64,000 bases of DNA from Methylocystis sp. IM3 (GTDB lineage: Bacteria; Pseudomonadota; Alphaproteobacteria; Rhizobiales; Beijerinckiaceae), in assembly GCF_038070105.1 (NCBI RefSeq), contig NZ_JBBPBZ010000001.1, positions 248,001 to 312,000 of the forward strand. The letters are read 5' to 3'. The notes beneath the pieces were generated by a model. The model was not told the origin of the DNA. It searched no databases and saw only the letters and a program-made list of their open reading frames with translations. A program made the translations under genes and the position numbers. Below are positions 36,560 through 44,980 of the stretch, piece by piece. Every line of letters starts with the position of its first letter. Positions within the stretch are counted from its first letter, which is position 1.

Positions 36560-36815
36560 CGCCGCGGCTCCTATCCCGGCTTACCAACGGATATATGAGG
36601 CAATTGCCCTCAATCAAACCGAAATCCGCCGGGTTGTTCGCAGAAATAGTCTGCGCTCGTCCGTCAACGAAATGGCCGCGTGAAATTTGACGGTGACGGT
36701 TGTGCGCCTTCATCAGCTACATCAGCAAACAGCGAATGTAAGCCGAACGACTAACGCCTCTAAGATTCTGCCGATTCCTGGCGGGGACTGCGACGGCCTT
36801 CGCCAAGTTGCCAGC

Positions 36816-37789
36816 TTATCCTGTTGTCCTTGGCGTTTCTGACTGTCTACGCCACGCGATTTTTCCTTCGTAGATTTCCTTGGCCTCATCACGCACAAGC
36901 GCGCAAAACCACTTTAGCAGGGGGTCGGTAGCCTGAACTTGAGTGGAAACGAGGGTCATCGGCAATGCTGTGTTCTTAAAAGGCGGCTTCAACAGAACGA
37001 GACCGAAATGATCGACAAAGCGGCGAGCGAACGTGGCCGAGAGAGTCGTGACCAAATCCGTCGCCGCAACGCAAGCGAGCGCGGCTGTAAAATGCGGCGC
37101 GGTAAGGGCCATGCGGCGGGAAACGCCTTCCGAGCGAGCATGGCGTCAATGTCGGATGTTCCGTCGCCAAGCAGCGCGACGCCGACATGATCGAAGCGAC
37201 CGTAGTCTCCGAGTTTCCATTTGCGCTTCGCGGCCGGATGACCTCGGCGCAAAATAAGCGCAAGTTCATCGCGCGCGACGGTCTCGCTCACGGCCCCAGG
37301 CGGGAGAGGCGTGCTCGCCAACGCGAAAGCGAGATCGAGCGCGCCTCGCTCCAATCGCTTGAGAACGTCGCCGTAGGGTTCGAAGCAAAGATCAACCAGG
37401 GGCGCCTCGCGGGACAGGCGTCTCATGATCGCTGGGCCGAGCAAGATCGACTGCGTATCGGCTGCGGCGACGCGCAAAACTCGGCGCTCTTTTGTGGGAT
37501 CGAATGGCGTCTTACTGAATACTGGCTTCAGACCATCGAGCGCTGCGATGACGCGCGGCGCCAGCGCTTGCGCTTTCGGAGTTAACGCGAAGCCTTCGCG
37601 CGTGCGAACGAGGAGCGGGTCCCCGAGCAGGTCCCGCAACCGCGCGAGCGCGCGACTCATAGCCGGTTGGCTGAGGCCAACATCTTCAGCGGCGCGCGTG
37701 ACGTTGCGCCGCCGCAGCATGGCGTCGAGCGCCGGTAAAAGATTGAGATCGACGCCGGCTAAATTCGTTTCGCGCATAGGGCGGATCAT
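36816..37789 (-). pseudogene. LysR-family regulator with single-base frameshift
   Basis: From 37789: HTH domain DLNLLPALDAMLRRRNVTRA and VGLSQPAMSRALARLRDLLG, effector domain to LLGDGTSDIDAMLAR. There the frame breaks near 37137 and resumes as EGVSRRMALTAPHFTAALAC in another frame, ending at 36816. Adding one G would join LAR-EGVSRR and give a normal 320-residue protein. Divergent from the epimerase gene, a usual LysR-target layout. Both of this pair carry one indel. Confidence 0.78.
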
Positions 37790-37794
37790 AACAA

Positions 37795-37811
37795 TGCATT
37801 TTGGATATGCA
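37795..37811. promoter_or_regulatory. LysR-type dyad TGCAT-N7-ATGCA
   Basis: Perfect 5-bp arms in the 197-bp gap between the divergent LysR pseudogene and the epimerase gene, a few bases from the LysR start. Fits the T-N11-A pattern of LysR operators. Binding is inferred from position. Confidence 0.45.
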
Positions 37812-37986
37812 AGGCACGGCGATACGCTCGCACAGCATCTCGATGGGGAAGAGAGCTACCGCCGCCGCCCCGATTTGAGTTTTTACCGGGCCGGAACAGC
37901 TCACGATTGGTGGGCGTGGAGTCTTAACCTCGCCCACGAGGGCGCGCGCCGCGTTGCAAATGTAGTAAGACTCAAAGTAGAGGCAG

Positions 37987-38926
37987 ATGAGCATCAATGT
38001 TACTATATTCGGCTTCGGTCCGGTGGGGCGGGAGACAACGCGGCGGCTTCTCGCGCAAGGGGTCTCCGTTCGTGTTGCACAGCGCCACGCGCCCGCTGAT
38101 TTGCCGCAAGGCGTGAGTTTCATGGCTTGCGACGTCCTAGACGCCGAAGCTGTGCGTCGGGCAACCGAAGACGCGCGGCAGATCGTCGTCGCGGTAGGAT
38201 TTCCTTATGCGGGCGATTTCTGGCGTGTCGCCTGGCCACGCGCAATGACGAACTTCGTCAGCGCCTGCGAGAAGACCCGTGCACGCATGGTGTTTGTGGA
38301 CAATCTTTACATGTATGGACCGCAGGATGCGCCATTGCGGGAAGACATGCCACTCGTGCCCATCGGCGTAAAACCGGTGGCTCGCGTCGCGGCGACGCGC
38401 ATCTGGATGGCGGCGGCGGAAGCCGGACGAATCCGCGCAACGGCGCTCCGCGCCTCGGATTTCTACGGACCCGGCGTAACTTTATCTCATTTGGGCGCGT
38501 ACGCCTTCGGCGCAATCGCGAAAAGGAAGCGCGCCTTTTTGCTGGTGCCGCCTGACACGCAGCATGATTTTGCTTTTGTCACGGATGTCGCACGCGGCGT
38601 CGTCACCCTGCTCGATGCGCCGGACAACGCTTACGGCCACGCTTGGCAACTCCCTTGCGCGCCGACGCGCACGCCGCGCGAAATTCTATCCCTCGGCGCC
38701 CAGGCGCTCGGTAGCGCGACACGCATTTTCGCTTTGCCGCTTGCGTTCCTGCCGATCCTTGGGATCGGTTCGTCCTTAATGCGTGAAATGGCCGAGATGC
38801 GTTTTTTTTTGGGATCGTCCCTATCGGGTCGATGCGCGCAAGTTCTCTTCTCGCTTTTGGTCCGGCCCGACGCCGCTGGAGGTCGGAGCCCCCGCCACGG
38901 CTCGATCTTTTGCAAGCGACGCATAG
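37987..38926 (+). pseudogene. NAD-dependent epimerase/reductase, homopolymer frameshift near the end
   Basis: Extended SDR-like protein: VTIFGFGPVGRETTRRLL (NAD-binding glycine loop), MVFVDNLYMYGPQ, RASDFYGPGVTLSHLG, DFAFVTDVARGVVTLL. At 38802-38810 a run of nine T breaks the frame after AEMRFF. With eight T the sequence continues WDRPYRVDARKFSSRFWSGP and stops at 38924-38926, giving 312 residues. As read, the frame runs on into the next gene and creates a false 497-residue fusion. ATG at 37987. Likely functional if the tract is an assembly error or slips at transcription. Confidence 0.75.
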
Positions 38927-38934
38927 AGGCTGCC

Positions 38935-39480
38935 ATGCGCTTATTGGCGATTTCTGGCAGCTTGCGATCGGCGTCCACGAACACGGCGACGCTAAAGGCG
39001 ATCGCCTTGCTTGCACCTCCCGGCGTCGAATTTGTTCTCTACGATCGGCTTGCAAGCCTGCCGCATTTCAATCCCGATCTCGATCGCGCCGATGCGCCTC
39101 ATCTTCTTCCCCGCGAAGTTGGCGCGTTACGTCAAAACATCGGTCACAGCGACGGCGTGGTGATCTGCTCCCCGGAATACGCGCATGGCGTTCCCGGCTC
39201 CTTGAAAAACGCGCTCGACTGGCTCGTCGGCAGCATTGAATTTCCCGAAAAGCCCGTAGCGCTGCTCCACACCTCGCCACGCGCGGTCCATGCAGACGCC
39301 CAACTTCGGGAGACCCTCGCCACAATGTCCGCCAGGCTTATTGAGGCGGGGTCCCTCACTATCCCAATCGAAGGAAAAGCAAGAGCCCTGGACGCGAATT
39401 CCATGGTGTCTGATGTAGCGCTGGCCGAGAAGTTAGGCGCAGCCTTGTTGACTGTCATCGCGGCAATTCAACGCGCTTGA
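38935..39480 (+). CDS. NADPH-dependent FMN reductase
   Basis: 181 residues from ATG 38935, six bases after GAGG. Flavodoxin-fold reductase: LLAISGSLRSASTNTATLKA (FMN phosphate loop), DGVVICSPEYAHGVPGSLKN (FMN ring-binding, very typical of the ChrR/SsuE/ArsH-like class), LHTSPRAVHADAQLRETLA. Uses NAD(P)H to reduce FMN, quinones or metals. Follows the epimerase gene by nine bases when the frameshift is allowed for, so the two form an operon with the divergent LysR. Confidence 0.88.
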   Translation: MRLLAISGSLRSASTNTATLKAIALLAPPGVEFVLYDRLASLPHFNPDLDRADAPHLLPREVGALRQNIGHSDGVVICSPEYAHGVPGSLKNALDWLVGSIEFPEKPVALLHTSPRAVHADAQLRETLATMSARLIEAGSLTIPIEGKARALDANSMVSDVALAEKLGAALLTVIAAIQRA

Positions 39481-39824
39481 TTATTGAGCGGCGTGGGCGT
39501 TTGCAACGCCCAACGCGGTTTGGGGCGGTTCAGGCGCGCGACCTGCGCCACGCGGCTAGCTGCTCGAGACTGTTTTGACCGAGATCCGCGTTCCAACCTC
39601 GCGGTCGACCGGGAAGATCGAAGGCTCTTCTTGCATGTTAATCGGGATTAGGGACAAGCTGCTTACACTGGAACTCCACACTCGCATAAAGCCGCTCGAA
39701 CATGGAGTGACGTGGCAAAGCTTGCCACGCCACCTACGCAGCGCAATAACCATTTCGCTGATTGTCGCCTCTTTATCAGCTTAAGCGGCCTGAGCGCACT
39801 GGCCCGCGCTCAGGCGAATGCGTA
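39481..39824. other. Stretch without a supported gene
   Basis: About 340 bases. Minus-strand 39753-39556 ends in EEPSIFPVDREVGTRISVKT, which looks protein-like but has no start, ribosome site or family I can name. Confidence 0.3.
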
Positions 39825-40076
39825 TCAAGCTCTATGCGAACCGTGCGACGCATGCCCACCCTTGCGGCCCGCTTCTGATGCGAGAGCGTGGTTCTTGGCG
39901 AAGCTCCGTTTAGTCGGATCGACACTCTGTCCGCCCTTTCGTCCGGCGCGCGCCGCGAGTTCAGGGTTCTGCGAGAAGCTGCGTTTTTCATTCGGCACGC
40001 TTTGCCCGCCCTTACGGGCAATCTCGCGCTGTTTCTCGGGGTCCATAGAAGCAAAGCCTCGCTTCGAGTTAGCCAT
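39825..40076 (-). CDS. KGG-repeat general stress protein
   Basis: 83 residues, with AGGGAGG before the ATG. Three KGG repeats: SKRGFASMDPEKQREIARKG, then KRSFSQNPELAARAGRKGG and KRSFAKNHALASEAGRKGG. Hydrophilic, intrinsically disordered; same family as YciG and plant-type conidiation protein Con-10. Such genes are normally under general stress control. Monocistronic. Confidence 0.88.
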   Translation of the reverse strand: MANSKRGFASMDPEKQREIARKGGQSVPNEKRSFSQNPELAARAGRKGGQSVDPTKRSFAKNHALASEAGRKGGHASHGSHRA

Positions 40077-40603
40077 GAGCGCCTCCCTAAGTTTGAACTT
40101 GGCAGGTTACGTAGGTCAGGCTCAGGCGGTGACAAGGCTACGGCGAGCCGAGCGACGTCGCGGGGGCGGGGATGAGGTGATCCCCCCCGAGTGGGGGAGA
40201 CGAGCTCCGCCTGTCGTGCGGCAAGTTCGCTTCGAGGGATACGGGGAAAAACTTTCCGGCCTCTCCACATTTGGATGTGGAAGCGCTGGGCGTGAGATCG
40301 TGGGATCGGAAGCGGCGCCCTTACGAGGGCGAGTCTGCCGTGAGCGCCACCATTCTATTCGCGGGCGTGTGAAGTTCTGGGAGCAGCGCCCGTTTACGAG
40401 ATCCCGCGGGAAAGACCCGCGGCTTCCGCTTTTTTGAGATCATCTTAAATAATCGAGTTTGCGCCACCCTACGCATCGACGCAGAATCCACGGGCGTGGC
40501 CCTGTTCTCTTCTTTCCTGCATCCGCTAGCGCGGCACTCGTTGTAAGAGTGGGACACGCGGCGAACCTCTGGCTTCGGCTTCATGATATCTAAGGAGACC
40601 AGC
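40077..40603. other. Upstream regions of KGG protein and mscL
   Basis: About 530 bases between two divergent genes. No protein family found. The part 40180-40330 is GC-rich with short repeats (AGCGGCGCCCTTACGAGGG region). Both promoters must lie here; I see no convincing -35/-10 pair. Confidence 0.3.
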
Positions 40604-41029
40604 ATGCTACAGGATTTCAAGAATTTCGTTATGCGAGGCAACGTGGTCGATCTCGCGGTCGGCGTCATCATTGGCGCCGCTTTTGGCAAGATCGTCTCCT
40701 CGCTTGTTGACGACATCATCATGCCGATCATCGGCAAGCTGACGGGCGGGTTGGACTTCTCCAACTATTATTACTCGTTTTCGACCGCGGCGCATTCCGA
40801 CATGACATATGACGAAGCGAAGAAACTCGGCGCGACGATCGGCTACGGACAATTCGTGACGATCACTGTCAATTTCCTTATTGTCGCTTTTGTCCTCTTT
40901 ATCGTCATCCGTCAGTTCGAAAGGCTGAAGAAGCAGGCTCCTCCGGCCGCTCCAATTGCGCCGCCTCGCAACGAACTGTTGCTCGAAGAAATTCGGGACG
41001 CCATTCGCGGGCGCTCGGGAACTCTTTGA
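40604..41029 (+). CDS. mscL: Large-conductance mechanosensitive channel
   Basis: 141 residues from ATG 40604, preceded by AAGGAGACC; ATG 40583 lacks this. Pressure-release channel of the inner membrane, a homopentamer. [20 protein letters not shown] and [20 protein letters not shown] give the N-terminal helix and TM1 pore; [20 protein letters not shown] is TM2; [18 protein letters not shown] the C-terminal bundle. Followed by a terminator. Confidence 0.95.
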   Translation: MLQDFKNFVMRGNVVDLAVGVIIGAAFGKIVSSLVDDIIMPIIGKLTGGLDFSNYYYSFSTAAHSDMTYDEAKKLGATIGYGQFVTITVNFLIVAFVLFIVIRQFERLKKQAPPAAPIAPPRNELLLEEIRDAIRGRSGTL

Positions 41030-41038
41030 TCTTTCAAC

Positions 41039-41076
41039 CACGGGAGGCCGTCTCACGGTGGTTGCCTCCCGTGTTT
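41039..41076 (+). terminator. Intrinsic terminator after mscL
   Basis: Ten-base perfect stem CACGGGAGGC (41039-41048) with GCCTCCCGTG (41064-41073), a 15-base loop, followed by TTT. Confidence 0.7.
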
Positions 41077-41315
41077 AGGCGTTTTGTGAGATGTTCGGGC
41101 CCCAGGCGACGTTATCCAAACGCGCGCCCCCGTTCGGGTTTTGGGAAAGCTGATTTTCCCGCCGCGGAATTTTTCAGGACAGGGATGACCGTAGGACGCG
41201 GCGATGTTCACCTTCGAGCTAACAATCATTCTATCCCTTCCCGACCCGCTTCCGGTTAGTTGACCCAAGAATCCACAAATTTGGCGGCACTCCCTCTGCG
41301 CTACAGATGCCGTCG

Positions 41316-41882
41316 TCATTGGTCTCTTCGAGAGATTGCGGGATGGCATATTCTAACGATCAAGCCGACAGCGGTAGCGAATAGGACCCCGGCTGTGACG
41401 ATAGAAACCGTGTTCCAGTTCGGCTTCAGGCTACCGAGCGTGACAAGCATGGTGGTCGCCGCGGCAGGCGGGTGCTGAGCATTCAAAACCGATTGCAGGC
41501 CAACCGTTACAGAGACCGCAAGAGCCGTTGCCGCCGCCCGCTGCATTGACAGAATTTCACCGCTCATGACCGCCGGTGTGTTCTGAGCGCCGAATGCAAA
41601 CAACGCCACAAGCCCAGCCCCAAGGCCCATGGCGTGACCGACGATTGTATTCCAGATCCTTGCGCCAGGCTCGTGTGGCGTGACAGCCTGTATAAAAACG
41701 GTTGGCCCAAGGCTAGGGAAAACCCAGGGTTGGTCGGCTGCTAACGCCAGGGCACCAATAGCCCCGATAGCCAATCCGGACGCAAGCGCAGCATAGAGCC
41801 GCGATACGACGATGCGGATACGGTAATTTCCGTAATCAACGACCTCGGCAGTTCGGGAGTCGTCTGTGGAAATAGGACTCAT
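41316..41882 (-). CDS. HPP-family integral membrane protein
   Basis: 188 residues with four or five transmembrane helices. The defining HPP motif is present in AQHPPAAATTMLVTLGS, and LAADQPWVFPSLGPTVFIQA plus AGARIWNTIVGHAMGL-like (PGARIWNTIVGHAMG) segments are family typical. HPP proteins include plastid and cyanobacterial nitrite transporters; the bacterial role is not settled. Monocistronic. Confidence 0.88.
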   Translation of the reverse strand: MSPISTDDSRTAEVVDYGNYRIRIVVSRLYAALASGLAIGAIGALALAADQPWVFPSLGPTVFIQAVTPHEPGARIWNTIVGHAMGLGAGLVALFAFGAQNTPAVMSGEILSMQRAAATALAVSVTVGLQSVLNAQHPPAAATTMLVTLGSLKPNWNTVSIVTAGVLFATAVGLIVRICHPAISRRDQ

Positions 41883-42173
41883 CTTTCAAGCACCTGGGAT
41901 GGAAGTATCGAAATGAACCGGTTGAGATCGCACCGTGCTTTCTCTACCGATTCATCCTTTATCCAGCGTCGCAAGGCACCTTTTAGTGAAACACCGCAAT
42001 GGCCCTAAGAGCAGGGCCCGTGCTCAAGTCCATTGAGAGTGGACGCTGAAGAGCTGATGGTTACTCTGTGCGTTCGAAAATCTTTCCCGATTTGCCAGCA
42101 GCGTCGCCGGAGACGCGGGGGCTGAACCATCGCGCGAACCAAAAGGAATCGCTTGACGGCAAGTCGAGAATTC
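41883..42173. other. Gap between HPP gene and reductase
   Basis: About 290 bases; upstream of the HPP start and downstream of the reductase stop. No gene and no obvious strong hairpin. Confidence 0.3.
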
Positions 42174-43142
42174 TCAACGACCTGACCTCGCGGGAAGAAA
42201 CGTGTCGGAACGCATTTGCTTAAGGCTGGCGCCCTTCATATAGAGATCGCGTTTGAGGCGGCCTACCAGCCTCTCGCCCCCACAGAGGAAGAACGCCGTT
42301 TGGGAGAGCTCGTTCTCATGCTCTAGCGCCGCCGCCGCCACGTCGCCGCCGTGACGATCGGGATCGCTAAGGACGCGCGGGACATAGTTCAGATTCGCGT
42401 GCCTCTCCGTCAGCTCCTTTAGATGACGGTGCAGGTACAATCCGTTGCGCTCTCGCGCTCCGTGATACAGGCGGATTGGACCACGATGTCCGCGCCTCAG
42501 AGCGTCTCGCAGGACGCCGATCAGAGGCGCTAGGCCAGTCCCCGAGCCGATCAGCGCCATCGGCTGATCGGCATCGACGCCTTCATAAATGCACGTTCCG
42601 AGAGGACCGGCGATATGAAGCCGACGGCCATGCGCAAGCTCGTCGGAGATGAATCTGCTCATTCTCCCACCCGGATGAAGACGGATATGGAGCTCGATGA
42701 AGGCATCTTCCTCGGGCACACTCGCAATTGAATAGTGCCGTCCAAGTCCGTCGTCGGTGATGAGCTCCAGAAACTGCCCGGGGCGATAGGCAAAGTTCGA
42801 ATCATGTTCCAGCCGCAGCCGCACCACGTCGCCAGAAAGGCGGTCCATCGAGTGAACGACAGCCTCCGATCGGGTCCCGGTTTCTTGCGCCGGCACGATG
42901 GTCAGAGGCGCATCGGGCACGCAGACGCAGGGCAAGAAATAACCCAGCGCCTTCTGCGCGTCGCTGAGCCCCTTCTGCGCGGCGGCCGGCGGACTGCCTT
43001 CGACCACGCGATGCAGGCAACTTTGGCAGACCCCGGATCGGCAGGAGTGAGGCGCGTCGATTTCAGCGCGTAGCAGCGCGGAAAGAACGTCCTCCCCCGG
43101 CTCGATCTCGATGGCTGCCTCTCGATAGGTGAGCAGCGTCAT
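42174..43142 (-). CDS. [2Fe-2S]-FAD-NAD(P)H reductase
   Basis: 322 residues in three domains: plant-type ferredoxin (cysteines 34, 39, 42 in SCRSGVCQSCL, then 72 and/or 74 in LPCVCVP), FAD domain with GRHYSIASVP, and NAD(P)H domain with IGSGTGLAPLIGVLRDAL and FFLCGGERLV. The order matches reductase components of soluble di-iron monooxygenases (MmoC type), but no oxygenase is near; the partner in this operon is the globin 10 bases upstream. Most likely passes electrons from NAD(P)H to that globin (inference). Confidence 0.88.
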   Translation of the reverse strand: MTLLTYREAAIEIEPGEDVLSALLRAEIDAPHSCRSGVCQSCLHRVVEGSPPAAAQKGLSDAQKALGYFLPCVCVPDAPLTIVPAQETGTRSEAVVHSMDRLSGDVVRLRLEHDSNFAYRPGQFLELITDDGLGRHYSIASVPEEDAFIELHIRLHPGGRMSRFISDELAHGRRLHIAGPLGTCIYEGVDADQPMALIGSGTGLAPLIGVLRDALRRGHRGPIRLYHGARERNGLYLHRHLKELTERHANLNYVPRVLSDPDRHGGDVAAAALEHENELSQTAFFLCGGERLVGRLKRDLYMKGASLKQMRSDTFLPARSGR

Positions 43143-43152
43143 CGCTTGGGCC

Positions 43153-43518
43153 TCAGTGGTTCAATACGTCGCTGCGAACCGAATTGGCCAACGCCGCAAC
43201 TTCTTGCACTTCCTTTTCAGCGACGCCGAGCTGCCGAAGCGTTCTCGACAGGTCTTCGATCACCGCGTCGACATGTGAATCGTTCAAGCCCTTGGCGACA
43301 AGCCTCTCATGCGCCTTTCGCATGTCTTTGCCGGTATATTTATTGGGGCCGCCAAACGCCATGGTCAAAAAGGATTTTTGCTTTGCGAGCTGATCTTCCA
43401 TATCCACGCCTTCGAAGAAGCGTGCGATGCGGCCGTCGGCGAGAACCGTACGATAAAAAAGGTCGACCGCGGCGTCCACCGCCTTTTCGCCACCGAGACG
43501 CTCATAAAGACTAGACAT
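43153..43518 (-). CDS. Group I truncated hemoglobin (trHbN-like)
   Basis: 121 residues from the ATG at 43518. Two-on-two globin: SLYERLGGEKAVDAAVDLFY with the B10 Tyr (about 22), QLAKQKSFLTMAFGGPNKYT (E7/E11 Gln candidates), DMRKAHERL with proximal His70. Group I members bind O2 and NO and can turn NO into nitrate if given electrons. Frame is open far upstream, but that part is unrelated. The reductase follows directly, giving both halves of a flavohemoglobin as separate proteins. Confidence 0.9.
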   Translation of the reverse strand: MSSLYERLGGEKAVDAAVDLFYRTVLADGRIARFFEGVDMEDQLAKQKSFLTMAFGGPNKYTGKDMRKAHERLVAKGLNDSHVDAVIEDLSRTLRQLGVAEKEVQEVAALANSVRSDVLNH

Positions 43519-43603
43519 GCGTATCCCTCCCTCAGGCCAGCTGCGTTTCGACGGCGGCCAGTTTTCTTCGAACGCTCCTTTAGAGGGAGGTGAGGGAGGA
43601 TTC

Positions 43604-43852
43604 TTACCTTGAGGCGTCGGATTTTTTTTCAGCCAGGACGACTTCAAGGAGACCCAGGTAAACCTCTTCGCACTCCGGGCACTGATGCATGTGATGGCGC
43701 ACGTCTGGGAGGCGCGCCGCGGCGTCCTCTCCTGTAGCCTCCAGCTCGGCATAACGCGGCAATCGCTCGAAATAATCGCTGCACGACAGCTCCTCGCCGG
43801 CTTTCGAGGCGAAGATAGTGTCGATCAGGCGTCCGAACTCGGTCCGTTTCAT
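43604..43852 (-). CDS. Zinc-type anti-sigma factor
   Basis: 82 residues. Contains VRHHMHQCPECEEVYLGLLE, the HxxxCxxC zinc-binding anti-sigma (ZAS) motif with an upstream His, in a small soluble protein without transmembrane helix. Lies 22 bases after the sigma gene, the standard pairing, so it should hold that sigma inactive until a signal (often redox) releases the zinc. A CCTCCCTCACCTCCCTC repeat on the plus strand lies in the 85-base gap to the globin gene. Confidence 0.85.
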   Translation of the reverse strand: MKRTEFGRLIDTIFASKAGEELSCSDYFERLPRYAELEATGEDAAARLPDVRHHMHQCPECEEVYLGLLEVVLAEKKSDASR

Positions 43853-43874
43853 GCTGGATTCTCGTCGCTAATCA

Positions 43875-44567
43875 TTAGACGCGGTGAAACAATGATTCCT
43901 TACCGTCTTCAAAATAGGGCCGCTCGGGCCGAGGCGTATCAAAAATGGCGATGAGCTCGCGATGTGTGACTCCCCTAGAGAGGAGAGCCGCCTGGAGCCG
44001 CTTGCGCGCATCGTGGATGAGCTTATAGAGGCTATTTCGATTGGTTCCCAGCCATTCCGCCACGAGATCGAGCGGCATTTCCTGGAATGCATGGGCAATC
44101 AACGCCTTGCGCTGCAAGGGAGTCAGCGCTGTTTCGATTAGCTCGCTCAGCATCGCCCAAGCTTGTTGTTGCTCGAGGCTTCGCTCGGGCCCGGGATTGT
44201 CGATCGGCCAATGCGGCATGGCGTCGCCAAGACGCGCGACTTCGATGGCCGAGGTTCGCCAGCGGCGACGCCGCAGTTCATTAAGGGTGACGCGGATAGC
44301 GATCGAATAAGCCCATGTCGTGAATTGGCTGTCGCCGCGGAATTGATCCAGCTTAGACTGAATGAGGAGCACCGTCTCCTGTGCGCAGTCTTCCGCCAGG
44401 TCCTCATGATCGTAGCCAGGGCCGGCGGCGTTGGTGGAGCCTTTGCGGGATAGGAAACTGAAAATGGCGCGGCGCAACAATTGCCGCAGCTCCTTGACGG
44501 CGTTCTCATGACTCTGCCCCCTCTGGCGCAGAGCCGCTAGCCACTCAGTGTTGGATCTTGTCGTCAC
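43875..44567 (-). CDS. ECF-type RNA polymerase sigma factor
   Basis: 230 residues. Region 2: DLAEDCAQETVLLIQSKLDQ, then FTTWAYSIAIRVTLNELRRR; region 4: LTPLQRKALIAHAFQEMPLD, then LGTNRNSLYKLIHDARKRLQ. A flexible linker of about 35 residues joins them. N-terminal 45 residues and a C-terminal tail (about 25 residues) lie outside the core. First gene of the sigma, anti-sigma, globin, reductase set, all same strand, so it probably drives its own operon. Confidence 0.9.
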   Translation of the reverse strand: MTTRSNTEWLAALRQRGQSHENAVKELRQLLRRAIFSFLSRKGSTNAAGPGYDHEDLAEDCAQETVLLIQSKLDQFRGDSQFTTWAYSIAIRVTLNELRRRRWRTSAIEVARLGDAMPHWPIDNPGPERSLEQQQAWAMLSELIETALTPLQRKALIAHAFQEMPLDLVAEWLGTNRNSLYKLIHDARKRLQAALLSRGVTHRELIAIFDTPRPERPYFEDGKESLFHRV

Positions 44568-44980
44568 CGACGCCCCTGGAGTTGACGATTAGCCACACGC
44601 TCGATCCCTCACAGGCCCTCGACGATGTCCAAAGGACGCCAGATCATCTCTAGTCTGCAGCCCGGAGGCGAAGTTCCCCTGCTGTCGATGGTTGCTGGAA
44701 TTTACAAAGCTCAACCGGTCAGGCGCAAGTCTGATTTGGCGTCTTATCGCAGACCAGCTGCCGGTCGCACCGGGATGTTTTCCTTCACTCATTTGGAACG
44801 CCTGGTTTCGAAACCACCACGCCGGCCCTGCATCGGAAGCCCGGCCGGGAGTCAATCAGTAGACCCATGCCACCCTGGTGGCGGATTTTACAGCGCCAAT
44901 TCCCAGTATGGGCGAACCAGCCAACGACAAGGTCGGTCGGCCCCCCGACGCCGTAGAGACGGCGACATTGACTTTTTCCG
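44568..44980. other. Region upstream of the sigma operon, downstream of hemA
   Basis: About 410 bases, same-strand intergenic. The promoter for the sigma operon must be here; I cannot read a clear ECF-type box (AAC...CGT). No gene is supported. Confidence 0.3.

Noticed and set aside
37987..39480. A 497-residue epimerase-FMN reductase fusion protein
   Set aside because: The join depends on a T9 tract; with T8 both genes have natural ends and starts and the reductase has its own ribosome site. The linker in the fused frame has no family match.
39825..40076. Tandem repeat array in DNA
   Set aside because: The three-fold repeat is at the protein level (KGG motifs) within a normal stress-protein gene.
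42174..43142. Soluble methane monooxygenase reductase MmoC
   Set aside because: Domain order is alike, but no mmoXYBZ genes are present and the partner in the operon is a globin.
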